Positions 32,641-44,910 of a DNA stretch of 64,000 bases are shown one piece after another. This DNA comes from Haemaphysalis longicornis (Eukaryota > Arthropoda > Arachnida > Ixodida > Ixodidae). A program made the translations under genes and the position numbers. Under the pieces are notes generated by a model. That model was not told the DNA's origin. It saw only the letters and a list, made by a program, of their open reading frames with translations, and did not search any database. Positions within the stretch are counted from its first letter, which is position 1; each line of letters opens with the position of its first letter. The stretch is taken from NCBI GenBank assembly GCA_013339765.2, contig CM023449.1, forward strand, positions 15,289,811-15,353,810, in the 5' to 3' direction.

Positions 32641-33219
32641 GGGAAGATGCTATAATTTGTTTGTAGTTGCGTGAATGACAGGTCACATGATATAGGACAA
32701 AGATGCCATGGTGGAATGAAAGTATGAATGTCTTGTGCGTGTCTGAAAGGTGGACATTCAGTGCAGGAGCCTCCTCCCTCCCTCTGAGAGAGAAAGGTAA
32801 GGAAATAGATGGTCTGTTTAAACAGAGTTGCAAGTTTGGTGTATCGTTCATGATAGGATTAAAAGGATGGTTGCAGAGAGACACAATCTTAGATGCATAC
32901 AGCAAGTCAACACACTCCTGCTGATGCCCTAGGCACCATTTGTCACACTCGACATACAGACTCTCAACAGGGCTAGAGCGGAAAGCGCCGCATGAGAGGC
33001 GAAGGCCATGATTCCGCACTGGGTGGAGCATTTGTCGCCGACCCATACAAGACCCTGCCACAGTCAAGCCGAGACCCTACCCGGGCAGTGCAAAGGCGCA
33101 GCAGGAGTTCTTTGTCGGCCCCATAAGATTGGTGTGTGAGGACCTTAAGAATGCTTCATTGTTTTTGCGCATTTGCATTTAAGCTGTTTGATGTGCGGAA
33201 TGGGTGCAAGCTTAAACAT

Positions 33220-35006
33220 GTAAGCTTAAACAGAAATGCATACGGACGCCAGCGATATAGGCTTGGGTGCCCTCCTCGTTCAAAAGCAAAGCTGCTGCGA
33301 AAAAGTAATCGCCTTTGCCACCCGTGGTCTGTCGAAGGAGAAGAAAAACTCTTCACCCTCTGAGACAGAGTGCCTCATAATTATGTAGGACATTTAAAAA
33401 TTTCGCCCGTACGTGTATGGTAGGCCACTCAAGGTTGTGACCGACCACCATGCGCTGTTTTGGCTCCCCAATTTGAAGTACCCCTCTGGCCGCCTTGTGC
33501 GGTGGAGCTTGCGCCTGCAAGAGTTCGACGTTGCAATCGTCTATAAATCCAGCAGGAATTACTGCGACGCCGACTGCCTGTCATGTGGCCCCGTCGACCC
33601 GCCAACACAAGACTCCGATGAAAACAGTTTGTTCTTCAGAGTCGGGATGGAGAGCAACCTACCTTTCAGCAGCGTACCGGTGCCGACTTACATGTCATGA
33701 TCGACTACCTCGACCCACGCAACGTCGCCGTGGCTAGGGCGTTAAAACAGAACTTATCACCATTCAGCCTAAAAACTCCGTCCTCGTGAAAATGAATTTC
33801 AGCACGGATCGAGAACGAATTATCTTCTTGTCATCGCCGCAGACCTTCATGACGAAATTTTGGAAGCGTGCCACGACGACCCATCTTCCGGACATCGCGG
33901 CACAGCTCGCACTATTGGAAAAATCAAGGCGATGTACTACTCGCCGCTCCTTACATCCGCCGCCAACCAGTACGCCCGAAGCTGCCATGACTGCCAGCGA
34001 CAAAAAACGCCGCCAACGAGACCCGCAGGACTTCTGCAGCCGATTGCCGGTCCATCGATCGGCTGCAGATCAGAATGGACCTTCTGGCCCGTTCCCCACG
34101 TCACGATTCGAGAACAAGTGGATTGTCGTAGCGACAGACTAAATGACCGCAGTCTGTTATGTAGTCTGTAGCATACGCAGAGACCGCCGCTCTTCCGAGG
34201 GGGACTGCCTAAGAAGTCGCGAAGTCCTTCAGAAATCAAGTTGTGCTGCGACATGGAGCCCCTGAAGTCGTAATCACGGACCGCGGAACGGCCTTCAATG
34301 CGGAGCTTATGCAAGGAATATTACGCTACAGGAAGTCACGGATCACCGAAGAACGACGGCTTACCACTCCAAACGAACGGACTAACGGAATGTCTGGACA
34401 AGACGATCGCGGATATGCTATGTACGTCGACGTTGGACATAAGACTTGAGACGAAGTCCGTATGTCATGTTTGCGCACAACATGGCTATTCAGGAAACGG
34501 CGCAGATGACACCATTCGAGCTTCTATATGGATGACGGCCGACTACGATGCTTGACGGCATGCTTCCGCACGTAGAAAACGACGACCTCAACGCCGACGT
34601 CCAAGGATACCTTCAGCGTGCGGAGGAGGCCCGCCAGCTCGCTCGAGTTCGCACCACGGACCAGCAGCTGGTGGATGGCACACAGTACAACCTCGGACGC
34701 CGAGACGCCGAGTACCACCCAGGGGATCGTGTGTGGGTTTAGACTCCCACCGGATGGCGTAGACTCAGCGAGAAGCTCCTGCGACGGCATTTCGGACCCT
34801 ACCGGATTCTGCAACGTGTTGGCGAACTTACCTACGAGGTGACCCTGGATGGTGATTCCGGAACATCACGATGACGCATGCAGTCCGAATTCGTCCACGT
34901 GGCTCACCTGAAGCCTTACTACGCAAGACTACGGACATTTTTCTTGCTTGTTCGGACTATCTTTCATTTCAGCATCGGGTCGATGCACTCTTAGAGAAGG
35001 GAGGGT
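33220..35006 (+). pseudogene. Ty3/Gypsy RNase H and integrase, broken
   Basis: Plus strand. RNase H starts TDASDIGLGALLVQKQ (33239 on) and continues with ETECLIIM, YGRPLKVVTDHHALFWL, GRLVRWSLRLQEFDVAIV and NYCDADCLS. Integrase has the zinc finger EACHDDPSSGHRG...SCHDCQRQK (33860-34010). The core holds its three catalytic positions: ENKWIVVATD (first Asp), VVITDRGTAFNAEL (second Asp) and the Glu in TNGMSGQD-adjacent GLTECLDKTIADML. It ends GDRVWV...GPYRILQRVG and HVAHLKPYYAR near 34925. At least six frame changes or stops. A purine-rich tract agagaagggaggg (34994-35006) precedes the LTR. The order pol then LTR fits Ty3/Gypsy. Confidence 0.8.
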
Positions 35007-35378
35007 AAAGCCACGAACTATGCTTTGGGTCTTTTCATTAGTGGTTTGTTTTGCCGACCAGTTGCGCCGGGCTCTGTTATCTGTGTTATCCGTGAGCCAA
35101 GTGAAGCGCGTTTGTCTCCTTTGATAGGGAGAGTGTTTCGAAATAACGTCTCCAGCCTAGAATAATCTTCTTTGATCTGCACTGTTCTGGATGCAATTGG
35201 ACGGTTCGATAAACACTCGCGCTGAGAGATAAATGGCCGCAGAGCAGACGCCGTGGTATTCGAAATTCCGACATGCTTCTGCGCACGTCATTTTGTTGGC
35301 TGCTGCTTCGCCGCATCTGTATTCCTTGAGTTTTTAGGGTAGCACCACGTTCGCTCCAAAAACCTTGTTTTTTTTTTT
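35007..35378 (+). repeat. Gypsy 3' LTR
   Basis: It follows the polypurine tract and aligns with the LTR copy at 13180-13530. It contains gataaat at 35228 and ends in a poly-T run (about 35367-35381) where the other copy has aataaacttg. The start is placed at the end of the purine tract; TG is not preserved. Confidence 0.6.
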
Positions 35379-37899
35379 TTTCACGACAACTGCGTCATCT
35401 TTGGCTTTGTGACAATATGAAGGTCCGTGGATAAGCTTGTCATTTTTGTAAACTTTTTTCGACACTGGGAACTGATTTTTTTGCATTGCAAAGAAACCTG
35501 ATCGGCAGCAGCCTGTCGCGAGACGATACGCGAATGGCGTCAAGCCGAACCCTTGAACAGCTACGCTCTTAAAAAAATAACTTGTCTTACAGAATCCATA
35601 TTTTGATGCCTTAGATTGCCAACAAAAAATTGCCTTCCCGGCGATGGATATGTGTTCAGAGTATAAGCCGACACTTCAAAGATCGGCATAAGTTTGGTTT
35701 TTGTAAGCTGACTTTCCCAGATTGTGTGTTGCGCCGTAAAACATGGTTATCTATGGAGGGAGTATGGTAACTTCCTCACTTCATACTCTCGTCCACCACC
35801 TCTCTTTCTCGACTCATGTATACTTCTCTCAACGAGCGGCGTCTCTCTTCCCCCTTCCGTTACGCAATGCCACGCGCTCCTCGGCGGCCACCCGTGCGCC
35901 GCACTAGAGCCTGTGCCGTGTTTCCCGTAGCCACGCTAAAATTAAAAGTCATTGTCTGTATTTAACAATCGCGTATATCCTTACTGTGTGACTTATACAT
36001 CCTGCCAGTGTGATTGTAATTCAATATAACAAATCTCGAATACAGCTAAACCCCAACACAGCAAGCCCCGTAAGACCGGCAGCTCCGCTGGACTTCCCCT
36101 TTCCCCGAATAGAAGGGCTCTGATTTTTCGGCCACTGCAATACTTTGGCACGCAAAGGTAAGCCAGAGTTTATTCCTTCAGTGCCCACATGTTCAGCGAC
36201 CTGTTCTGTAGTACTGACCACTCAGATTCCTCCCTTTTCATTGGGAATGAATAAACGAAAATCAAATATGAATCAAGAGCCATTCGACTTCGTGAAGGTG
36301 GATGGCCAGGAAAGCTGCCATAGCGGTTACACAAAATTTAGGTAAACAGTATGCTGAGGTTCTGATTTTACTTTTCTATTAAACGTTGACAGTTGTCATT
36401 GCTAAGAAAGACAGACACATACACACTATTTTTACGAATATACTGATCTCAAAATTGAGCATATTGATAAAAAATCAACTGAAGATGAATATCCAAGTGA
36501 TGATTAGTATAAGCTTCAGGTACAAATCATGCGAAGGACAGCGTGTGAATTTGGTGGTGATAGTGGGCTAATAGCGCACACAACGGAGCCTTCTTTTTTT
36601 TATTGTTTCCCGCTTCAAATGCACGTGAAAAATACATGAACACGTAGCTATATAGGCTTCGTTCAAAAGATGGACAGCATATCTGCGAAAACCCTAATAC
36701 AAACGTCATTACAAAAGTTTGTCTGCTTATAGACTTCTTGAAATAAATCAGTTAAGAACTTTCGCTGCCTCCAACTCTCAGTAAGGTACGTTGCACTCAG
36801 TGGTTTTAAGGGGGAAAAGCATTGAATGCCACTTCTAGTTCAAAAAACAGTCATTTCGATGACACAGTGCTCCACTTGGTGGGCTTTGTTTTTTGTTTTT
36901 TTTTTCTTCCATCTGCTGAACTTTGACGCTACCCTTCTATGAGTCAAATTTTAAAGGAGCTCAAATGTTCGATTTCCTTTCTAGCGAATTGTATTGAATC
37001 CACTGACTGTGGTACTTGCAAGAAAACCTTAGAGTCGAAAACTTTTAAAGCCTTTAATTTGGAATTCGATTTACTCAGACAACAAAATGTCTACACTGCA
37101 GGCTGAATCTGGTGCCCTCAGTCCTGCAGCGCAAGCAACGAGGTGAGATTTGAGATCTTAAACGCGAAGGCGGAGATCCAGGACAGTAGGGCACCCATTC
37201 CCCTGTATCGCAAAAGTTTATAAACGTAAAGATTTTCTATCTCCTTCTTTCAGCAAGCCGTAACTTTAAAGAAAGACATTTTAGTGTGTTTTGCTCCAAC
37301 CAGTCTGAACCTAGCTGTTTTTTTTTTTTTTGGAGGGGGGGGGGGTAATTGCCGAGGCTGCATAGCGCTTTCGATAAGATTAGCTGACAGCCTACACGTT
37401 TGTTGTGCTGTTGTTGAGCGCTACAGAAGAAATCGGGCAGAAAAAAGCAGGTAGGCAAAGCAGTGCGAAAATATTCTCCCGTAAGTGACTTCAATTTGCC
37501 CAGACACCAAGCCCATACTTTTAAAAAGAGCTGTTTCGGTATTCGCGAACCTCATAGCTTGAAAAACCAGTTTTCTTGACTCTAGAAAGCTGCAAGCGTC
37601 TTCAGCACATAATATTCTTAAACTTCATTTACAATAAAAAACAAAATTCCTAATAGCCCATAGGTTACGTCACCCCGTAGATTATTAGACAGAGGGTGGG
37701 GCAAGGGAAGGCGACGCCACCCTCTCTGTGTTTATCTTATATGTGGTATTCTATCAAGGCTATCTTTATGACTGCCTCAATACTATTTGTTGTCATCATA
37801 ATCCTTTCAAGGAGACTCGGTTTGTATGCATTCGCTGGCCTTTACTAGCGCACGCCAATGAGCCCACTGTATGAGCTGTATGTTTGGCGTAAAACCACA
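35379..37899. other. No gene recognised
   Basis: AT-rich non-coding DNA with a T-run/G-run at 37317-37346. ORFs here are under 100 codons and uninformative. Confidence 0.45.
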
Positions 37900-37901
37900 G
37901 T

Positions 37902-38205
37902 TTGATTTCCAAAGCATAACCGCCATTTTGCAAGCATTAGCGTCTTGTCTAGACAACTTGCGTCGCGCGTTTTAATCTCACTGTTATCAGTAACAAAGCA
38001 TGACATTGGCCGTTATGCTTTGGAAATCATTGAGCATTCTGTGGTCATGCGAAAATTTTCGACTTTTCAATATTCATCATCTTCTCTAGACAACTTGTGT
38101 CGCGTGTTTTAATCTCACTGTTATCAGTAACAAAGCACGACAGTGTGAAAGTTCGCATGATCACAGTATGTTCAAGGAACACAGCCTTGGTGTGTTCCTT
38201 ACTCA
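37902..38205. repeat. Nested direct and inverted repeats (MITE-like)
   Basis: A unit of about 55 bp (tctagacaacttg...gcgttttaatctcactgt and ttatcagtaacaaagca) occurs at about 37951-38006 and 38085-38140. tgatttccaaagcataac (37904) is inverted as gttatgctttggaaatca (38014). ctgtggtcatgcgaa (38039) is inverted as ttcgcatgatcacag (38152). A hairpin aaggaacac/gtgttcctt lies at 38174-38200. It is non-coding. Confidence 0.65.
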
Positions 38206-39722
38206 AGAATAAACTGCAAAATACTGCTCCGAAATTGCAGCATACGGTAGTGACTGAAGCGGGGCACCACTTATTTTTGTTTCGGCTCATCTCTCGTAAT
38301 CTGAGCACGGCTTCGGGCGAGTAAACACCGGACACGTGTGGCTGCTGGCGATGGAAGGATCAAGTGACGCGGCCGCAATCCCGGCCGGGAAAGGAAGCAC
38401 GTGACGGGACTGCCCTGATGGGGAATGTATTGTTTGCCGAGTCAAGGTCATGGCTTAAATTGTTTTGAGGGGTGTCACCGTCTCTCACTGTTGTTCGCTA
38501 TCAAACGTCAAAGGGCTGTCACTCTGGCTCCTCCGATTATTGCAAAAGGGTGTTTATTATCACCGCGAGGGTTTGTGGGCCGGAGTGCAAATGCCGGAGA
38601 ATTTTTGTGGACTCGTGTCTTCGTTGAAATGTAGTACAATAGCGCTAAACACGGTAGCGGCAAACACATTTTGAAAAAAAATTAGACAAATTATTACCAG
38701 GCACATTTTCTTGCCACTAATCACACCAGCAGATGAGATTGAAACCATTGGTAACTGTCAATTTCGCAGTGACGTCATGCAGCATGCTACTTCGGTATAA
38801 TCCTGTTCCATCAAGGCTCATTCCTGGGAATGCACAGCGCCTGGGCAGCCGTGCCGTATAAAGCAACATGCGACAGGCAGATATAACCCAACTGGGCAGT
38901 AATTGGGCATATATTCCCAATTACGCATTCACGCAACCGCCACGTTCAGCCGGCCGTTATAACAGCAACCTACAATGCGACACCGGTGTATACCACTTTT
39001 TCCACCTGCCCTGGTTTTACTTCGCTCTTTGTCACCGGCTCAGTTTCATGCTAGGATGAGCCGCGTACCAAGAACATAAAAGAGCAGGGCGAGTTGTCCA
39101 TGAGCGCGTCACGTTGTTTTCACGGCTGTTTTGTTAGGCAGCTTCAACTGCTCGAGTTTTACCTGAGGTGGATAGATGTCAAAAAACGTACCGTCTCTGT
39201 GTACCGGACTTCGTAGGACAATAAAAAAGCGCAGTTCTCCAGAAAAATTCCTCCCAACTACACTCCATCTCCCGTCACAGCACCAGAACAGCTGCGGACT
39301 GTCGAAGCAGAAATTTTGATGCGGAATCACCATATGGTCCTTTGAGACGAAACGCCGGCGTCAGCGTCTTCTGAAGCAGCCATATGGAGCCTAAATTACC
39401 ATTTCCTGCTACGCACAATCTGCCTCCATAGCAACGTCGTCGTTACTAAGTGGCGGCGCTACACAAAGAGGGTGGTACTCGGGTAAGCACTGGCCTCATT
39501 CTGCGGCGTATACCAGCCACCAGCGCAACAGGTCGCCTTGCGCGGGGCACCACCACTCCCACTGCCGACGCTGTGGACATCGGCCATAAACACTGACATG
39601 TCTGTTCGGCGCCGAGTCAACCGTACAGTGTTCTGTCGGCCAGTAATCTAATGTAACTAGTCTCACGTACGCTGTAGGATGTACTATTGTGATGTGCAGG
39701 TAAACGTCGATAGAACGCAATT
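38206..39722. other. No gene recognised
   Basis: Non-coding DNA with short ORFs only and no repeat family I can name. Confidence 0.45.
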
Positions 39723-39985
39723 GACAAAAGTTCGGAATTTTATTATGAAAGTGTTTTATGCCGTGGTACACATACCTAACCGACGTCATATCCGTCGCGG
39801 AAATGACATCACCAGAAAAAGTTTCATTTGCGGGGCGGTGCTAGGATTCCAGCCCACAATCAGTTTGGTCGCAACGGAAGGTGTGAAACTCTCTGCTAAC
39901 TGAGTCATGAAGTCATGCCGGAATGGCTGTACGAACGCGCCTTATCTCCTTCCGTCTAACTTCTCCTTTCAGATGCTGCTGCCGT
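39723..39985 (-). repeat. Second tRNA-derived SINE family, copy 1
   Basis: On the minus strand: head aaggcgcgttcgtac, tRNA-like ctcagttagcagagag, ccttccgttgcgacc, B-box-like ggctggaatcc, body tgatgtcatttccgcgacgg and atatgacgtcggttagg, to about 39723. It matches 49560-49755 along almost its whole length. The flank beyond the head (aacttctcctttcagatg) is also shared with 50715-50775, so the element is longer than the tRNA part. Confidence 0.7.
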
Positions 39986-41877
39986 AAAGGAGAGGTAACG
40001 CAAAAACGCCCTGCAGGAAAGCGAGCTTTCTCTGGCAGTGGTGATGAATGAATGATCGGGGGTGAACTGAAAAGAAAAATTGCTTCAGTGGCCAAAATTG
40101 AACCTGGATCCCAAGCATTATGAAGCCACCATCTATCCGATCGCTCCATTTCCACATAATCGAAACTCAGTCTACACTCGGGCAGCCAAAGAATCCATCA
40201 CGAGAAAACTTCGCGTTAAACCATCATCGTCGTTAGATGGAGGGGCGCAAGATTTTTGCTGCGATATACATTACACAGTTCCCAAATTACGTTGGACACC
40301 TTTTATTTTCACAGCTTAGACAGCACTTAGAATATATACTCAATATGGACACAGCACACAGGTGAATTCACCCTTCCTTCGGTTTTAATGGTCTTTTCTC
40401 TAATTACGCCACATGCGGTAGTACTGTCCGTGCATGCATAGGGTGACGTACTGGGACACTCGACTGTGCATGTAACAACTGAGCTTACAGTAGATTTTTA
40501 TCTTTTTTAATATGGTACTTTCACATATCTTGCAAATGTGATGGGAACACGATTATTCAAAACAATGAATACAAGACCCTGCTCACGTGCACAAAGAAGG
40601 CTTACCAGCTCCGAAAAATACACATACTGCGTTTGAACCCGTCAAAAGCAAAGTACACTTGAACACGTTGAAAGCCATGTACAGAGAGTACACAGGTACT
40701 ATTTAAGCACATTGACCTGCCCTGAATACCTAATTTGCATTTCCAGAAAAGGACAGCATTGACCGCACGCAGCACATTAAGAAAAACATCCACAGAGTAA
40801 AATACAGAAAACCTGCTCTTCAACCAGGATCAAACACATTTTTCCGGTAAAAGATCTGTTAACAAGCCTCCACCTTGGCAACCACAAAGCTAAACGCACA
40901 TCAACTACAATAAAAAATAACACACACATGATCACTTATTCAGAACAGAAGTACGCATACACTAACAGGGGGGGGGGGGGGAAGTACGTTCACATTTTGA
41001 ACATCACACAACATATTACGTGTTCATTCATTTTACCATATTGATTCAAAAAGAAAAATAACAGAAGCAGCATGCTGCACTAGCAACAAAAAACTCTACG
41101 TTTATAGCGTCTCTACACAGTAAAACTAAGAAAAAATAACAAAACAAAATAAATAGGGTGCACCAAATTGTAATTGACAAGCCACACATAAAAGGAAGGT
41201 TAGGTACACAAGGGACAATTACGATATTCACAAATCATAGTTCAATCAATGTGCTTGCGGTGCATTGATCACTCTAATTATTATATTTTTCTTCAGTAAT
41301 TTTTATTTGAGCAATTGCTTCATTAAAGAATGTTATTAGGAATTTCATGCTATAAACTTCCACATAACCGAAATTAACTTTTTACGATGTTCAAAACCGA
41401 GAATGGTTGAAATGAACTGTGCTCAATCGCCATAGCACACTACATAGAGCCTTGGCGAACACTTGCAAGCTAAAAACATGCTTAGCCTTTTCAAAAGTGT
41501 AAGCAAAAATTCAAGCTAAAAATTTATGAGTCATTCACCTTTGTGCAGTTAGATGACCAAAGACTTTTTAGCGCATGACATAATGGTGTTACAGAATTTT
41601 AGTGAAAGGCATAAGCAAATTTTAGTTAGCTTCACCACTGGTGGCAACCATTTCTAAGGAATTAAGACAGCTACAGTTAGAGCCGTTTTTTGCTAAGCAT
41701 TCATCATAACGTTGGCCGTGCCGCAAGGCACCTAGATTACAAGACCATAAGTTAGAAGATATTGTAGATCGCACGTGGCAATGTGTTCCTGTCTAACATT
41801 ACTTTAAGTCAGCACTCAAATGTCTAGACCTAATCAATTAAAAGCAAAAACACCCATATGCCGATACTTGGGCCCCC
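39986..41877. other. No gene recognised; A-rich DNA
   Basis: AT-rich DNA with a run of G at 40969-40981. It reads like untranslated or intergenic DNA. No ORF above 75 codons. Confidence 0.45.
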
Positions 41878-41985
41878 TTTAAAGATCTCGGGGTTGTCGA
41901 AATTAAGCCGGAGCCCTTCACTACAGCACGCCTCGTAACCCAGGTGTAGCCTCGGCACGTTAAACACCACAATAAATCAACAAGA
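41878..41985 (+). repeat. Ruka SINE, 3' part only
   Basis: aaagatctcggggttgtcga, aaattaagccggagcccttc, actacagcacgcctcg and cggcacgttaaacac match the 3' third of the Ruka copies. The tRNA-like head is missing. Confidence 0.7.
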
Positions 41986-42102
41986 GAACCCCACACAGGG
42001 AGCCAAATTCTGAAACCTTCGTTTTAGGAAGAATGATGAAGCGTTGGACAGTCATTGCTCAATAACACTTGCGGAGGAGGGTAAATGGCTGACCTACAAA
42101 GG

Positions 42103-42335
42103 CGGCACAGTGGCTCAGGCATTGTGCTGCTGAGCCCAAGGATGCGGGTTTGATCCCTGCTGCAGTGGCCACCCTTCTGATGGAGGCGAAAAGCAAAAAA
42201 GCCTGCGCGTCAAGATTTCAGCACACATTAAACATCCCCAGGTGGTCAAAATTATTCCGAAGCCCTCCAATACAGCCCGCTTCACGACCAAGCTGCAGCT
42301 GCGGCACGTTAAACCCAACACTCAACCAATGTTTC
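42103..42335 (+). repeat. Ruka-type SINE, divergent copy
   Basis: cagtggctcaggcattgtgc (A box region), gggtttgatccctgc (B box), ggaggcgaaaagcaaaaaag, catccccaggtggtcaaaat and cggcacgttaaacccaacac follow in the family order. It is more diverged than the copies at 11525 and 27109. Confidence 0.8.
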
Positions 42336-42456
42336 ATGAAAAATGGTGCTATTGGGTACAGAAACCTTCCTAGAATGAACACGGTATAGCTTGCTCAACA
42401 CAAACTCGGCAGGAGACTGAGGTTAAATCCGTTTGTGAAGCCCACTCAGTGCAGCG

Positions 42457-43850
42457 TTAACGCCAATCAACGTTGCAAGTTGATTTGCAATTGCTTGTGT
42501 TGCCTTTGCAAGGCGCACGGGCTGTCCATTTCTGTTCTCGAACAAATGCTGATGTAGCCCAAAGTGGACCTCCGTTTCTAACAGAGTCAATGATATGTGT
42601 TAACTGGTGCATATTAAAGGAATAGAATACCTCCCCATACAACACATGGTGGTCTGTGACAAACTTCCCTAAAAGGTGCTCTGCAACATCAACCTCTTCT
42701 TGAATCTCGACTCTAAAAGCAACGTGTATATGGCAATAATCAGAAGGCCGAAGTGATGTAGGTATAGAGCAGAAAGAATATTGAGCAAAACTGGAAAGGA
42801 ATACAATAATAGCCATGCCCGCAACTAACTGGCCTTCCAATAACGCCAATGTTTAACAGAACGCGGTGTTCTGGTAATATACCCTGGAGGTTTAATGGAT
42901 AGAAGACGGCTTGTCAACTAACGTGGCCTTACCGCCCAGGTATCAAGGCCGCCTTAAGTGCTTACGCTTGAACCACAAACAAATGAACATTATAACTACT
43001 CCAAGAGGCATGCAGTGCATGTAGTCGACCACAAATTCTGTGCCGCAGTCAAACTGAGGCAAAGGATGCAAAACTGTTGGCCCTTTCCCGCCTTTTACTG
43101 CACGGCCTGGCCGCACTTTCTCGTTTGTTTCGCTTGATGTGCCGACTATTCCTTAATTATTTTTTTTCCTGGTGGATAAACACACACAGTCCCTTTCTTT
43201 GGAAGTGAGTAAAGTACTCTTGGGGCTCACAAAAGGAGAAACCATGCAAGCCAATTAAATTTATTTATGCCTTGCAACATTTCCCGTGAAACGGTGTCTA
43301 CAGAAGAGAGCGGAGCCTTGATATAAAAACTATTTGCTCGCCCGTTTCCGGATCCCGCCAGGTCAGCCCGTTTTTTGCCAGTGCCATCCCCTCCAAACAG
43401 AAAGGCTTCAGAAACGTATTCATTTGTGGGCTTTTCCCCCAACCACAACAGAGTCAAAATCTGAACTTTTTTGCGCGTACGAGGCGGCAGCTCTGGAATG
43501 ATGCGGCGAAGTGGCCAAAGAGACATAGCCGTATTTTGAAAATTTGAACCCCATCAATATTTCAAGAGAGAAAAATCGCACTTGGAGCGACCGGGATGTT
43601 GCCAATACTTGGCGTCATCTACAATGAACTGTAACTCATGGTCTCCCGATTCATTAGGTGCTCTAGAAAAAACCTTGTACATCCGGTCATTTTCTGGGAA
43701 TGACCGAAATGTGTCAGCAATCTGCATCTGCATAAAACTGCCCTTTTCCTTGGAGGCCTGACCGCAGTTCATACAAGTGCTTATTTCTTCTAGGTGCTCA
43801 TGGCAGTGAAGGCAAACAAATGGTCGTGCACTCCACTGCTCCTCTGCAAA
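42457..43850 (-). pseudogene. EnSpm/DUF4218-like transposase, decayed
   Basis: Three minus-strand pieces lie in the right order for the DUF4218-bearing transposase proteins common in invertebrate genomes. First, 43850-43554 is a zinc-like head (VCLHCHEHLEE, STCMNCGQ) followed by GSFMQMQIADTFR. Second, 43526-43227 has the core block SLWPLRRIIPELPPRTRKK, LLWLGEKPTNEYVSEAFL and later NWLAWFLLL. Third, 42849-42457 is the C-terminal block LLGKFVTDHHVLYGEVFYSF, NMHQLTHIIDSVRNGGPLWA, TSAF. Between pieces two and three the frame is lost. No terminal inverted repeats were identified. Assignment to EnSpm/CACTA is by analogy with related proteins; the transposase nature is firmer than the superfamily. 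Confidence 0.65.
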
Positions 43851-44800
43851 TGTGACAAGAGAAAGAGAGAGAGCTTTATTTTTGAAGAGTCTGGGTAATC
43901 AAGGTCTGGTGACGGACAGCTGCAGATTTCCGGTGACCTTGGCCACTTGTTCCGTTAGATTCTTCTGAACCTGAAGGCCTAAGTTTAAAGAACTTGTATG
44001 TCGTGTCTGGAAACGAGTTCGGCGAAGGCAAGAGGTTTGAGATGGCCAACAGCATTTGACCTAAACATTATCTGGTTAGCCTACACATAAAAAAGAGGGT
44101 TAGAAGTACAAGACAAGCCTCAACGTTTGTAAAACTGTTTCCCCAGCTTGTGCTCACACGGGTCAGGCTCTCTCAAACAAGCTGTATTACTAGCGTCCTC
44201 ACACTCTTGGGAGCTAGAGCATGTGATCGTGTCCACGTCGTCTCGGTGGTCTAGGGTTGGCGTTGCAGGTTGCAGGCTTGATTTCCCAGGTTCGTTGCCC
44301 AAGAATGCAATGGGCTTAAGGGTTGGTGCTGCATCACCAGGAGCTGCGTCAGCTGCTACCCCATAAGCAGCCTAGCGGCGACGGGTGTCCTGGAGAACGT
44401 GGGACAGACGGAAATAGCAAGAAGTAAAATGTATGGTAAATAACACAAAAAAGAGGCAAGCGTTTGCATCAAAAAGGCTCATGGTGCAATTAAAGCAGCA
44501 AATTTGACACTGCCTACTTGGCAGCAGGCAACGGTTGCTTACCGGTGCTTGACTTTTAGGAGAATAGAAAAACCACAAATCAAGCTTATTGGGACGTGCA
44601 TAAAACCATAATCACAAGGTTTCCCTTTCAACGTAATTTTTTTAACAGCAGAGCTGCGGTAGCTGGCCGTAATGTGCAGCCTGTAACCCGTTACAAATAT
44701 AAAAAAATGCCGAGCGCTCATGTGCGCGTGCCTCGCAGCGACCGCCGAGCGTCCGGGCACGCGTACTGGCTTTTGGAAACAAAAAAAAAATGGCAAAAAC
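43851..44800. other. No gene recognised; GA-rich tail-like stretch
   Basis: agagaaagagagagagcttt at 43858-43877 read on the minus strand is an aaataaagctctctctct end, like a retroelement 3' tail, but no coding part is attached. Confidence 0.35.
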
Positions 44801-44814
44801 CCCGAGCAGCACCT

Positions 44815-44910
44815 CGCCTTGCCTAGCAACCAAGAACACCACAACAGGCGCAACACCTGCTCCACAAAACCTCGACGCGACTCCAGAAATGGCGCGCATG
44901 CGCGCGCTGC
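44815..44910. promoter_or_regulatory. X-box-like and NRF1-like sites
   Basis: cttgcctagcaac (44818-44830) resembles the RFX X-box palindrome and gcgcgcatgcgcgc (44892-44905) fits the NRF1 palindrome, 70 bp apart in a GC-rich patch. This looks like a TATA-less promoter, but no gene could be attached. Confidence 0.3.

Larger units (their letters stand above)
31269..33067 (-). pseudogene. I-clade ORF2 C-terminal half, broken
   Basis: Minus-strand frame 33067-32594 matches the RT thumb (LRLSCGAFRSSPVESLYVE, matching the LRLASGAFRTSPVESLYAE of the full-length copy). 32164-31706 is RNase H with all the expected blocks: FFSDASK, NAEAY, MYTDSLSV and CWVPGHCGIPGTETAD. 31721-31269 is the zinc tail (KLYVIKAQLGRYTTDSHNR, CSRCGKDLSVVRILITC). 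The join between RNase H and tail has no stop here, showing that the TAA in the full-length copy is a private mutation. The segment between 32216 and 32640 separates the thumb from RNase H. Confidence 0.8.
31155..33215 (-). mobile_element. 5'-truncated I-clade LINE copy (minus)
   Basis: The (GATGAT)n tail at 31157-31170 and 3'UTR (ggccttgcgcca, gcgctctttgccc on the minus strand) match the end of the full-length copy. Coding homology covers the C-terminal zinc tail, RNase H and the last part of RT, and stops near 33215, where Gypsy sequence starts. An unrelated 0.4-kb segment (about 32216-32640) interrupts it. Confidence 0.8.
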
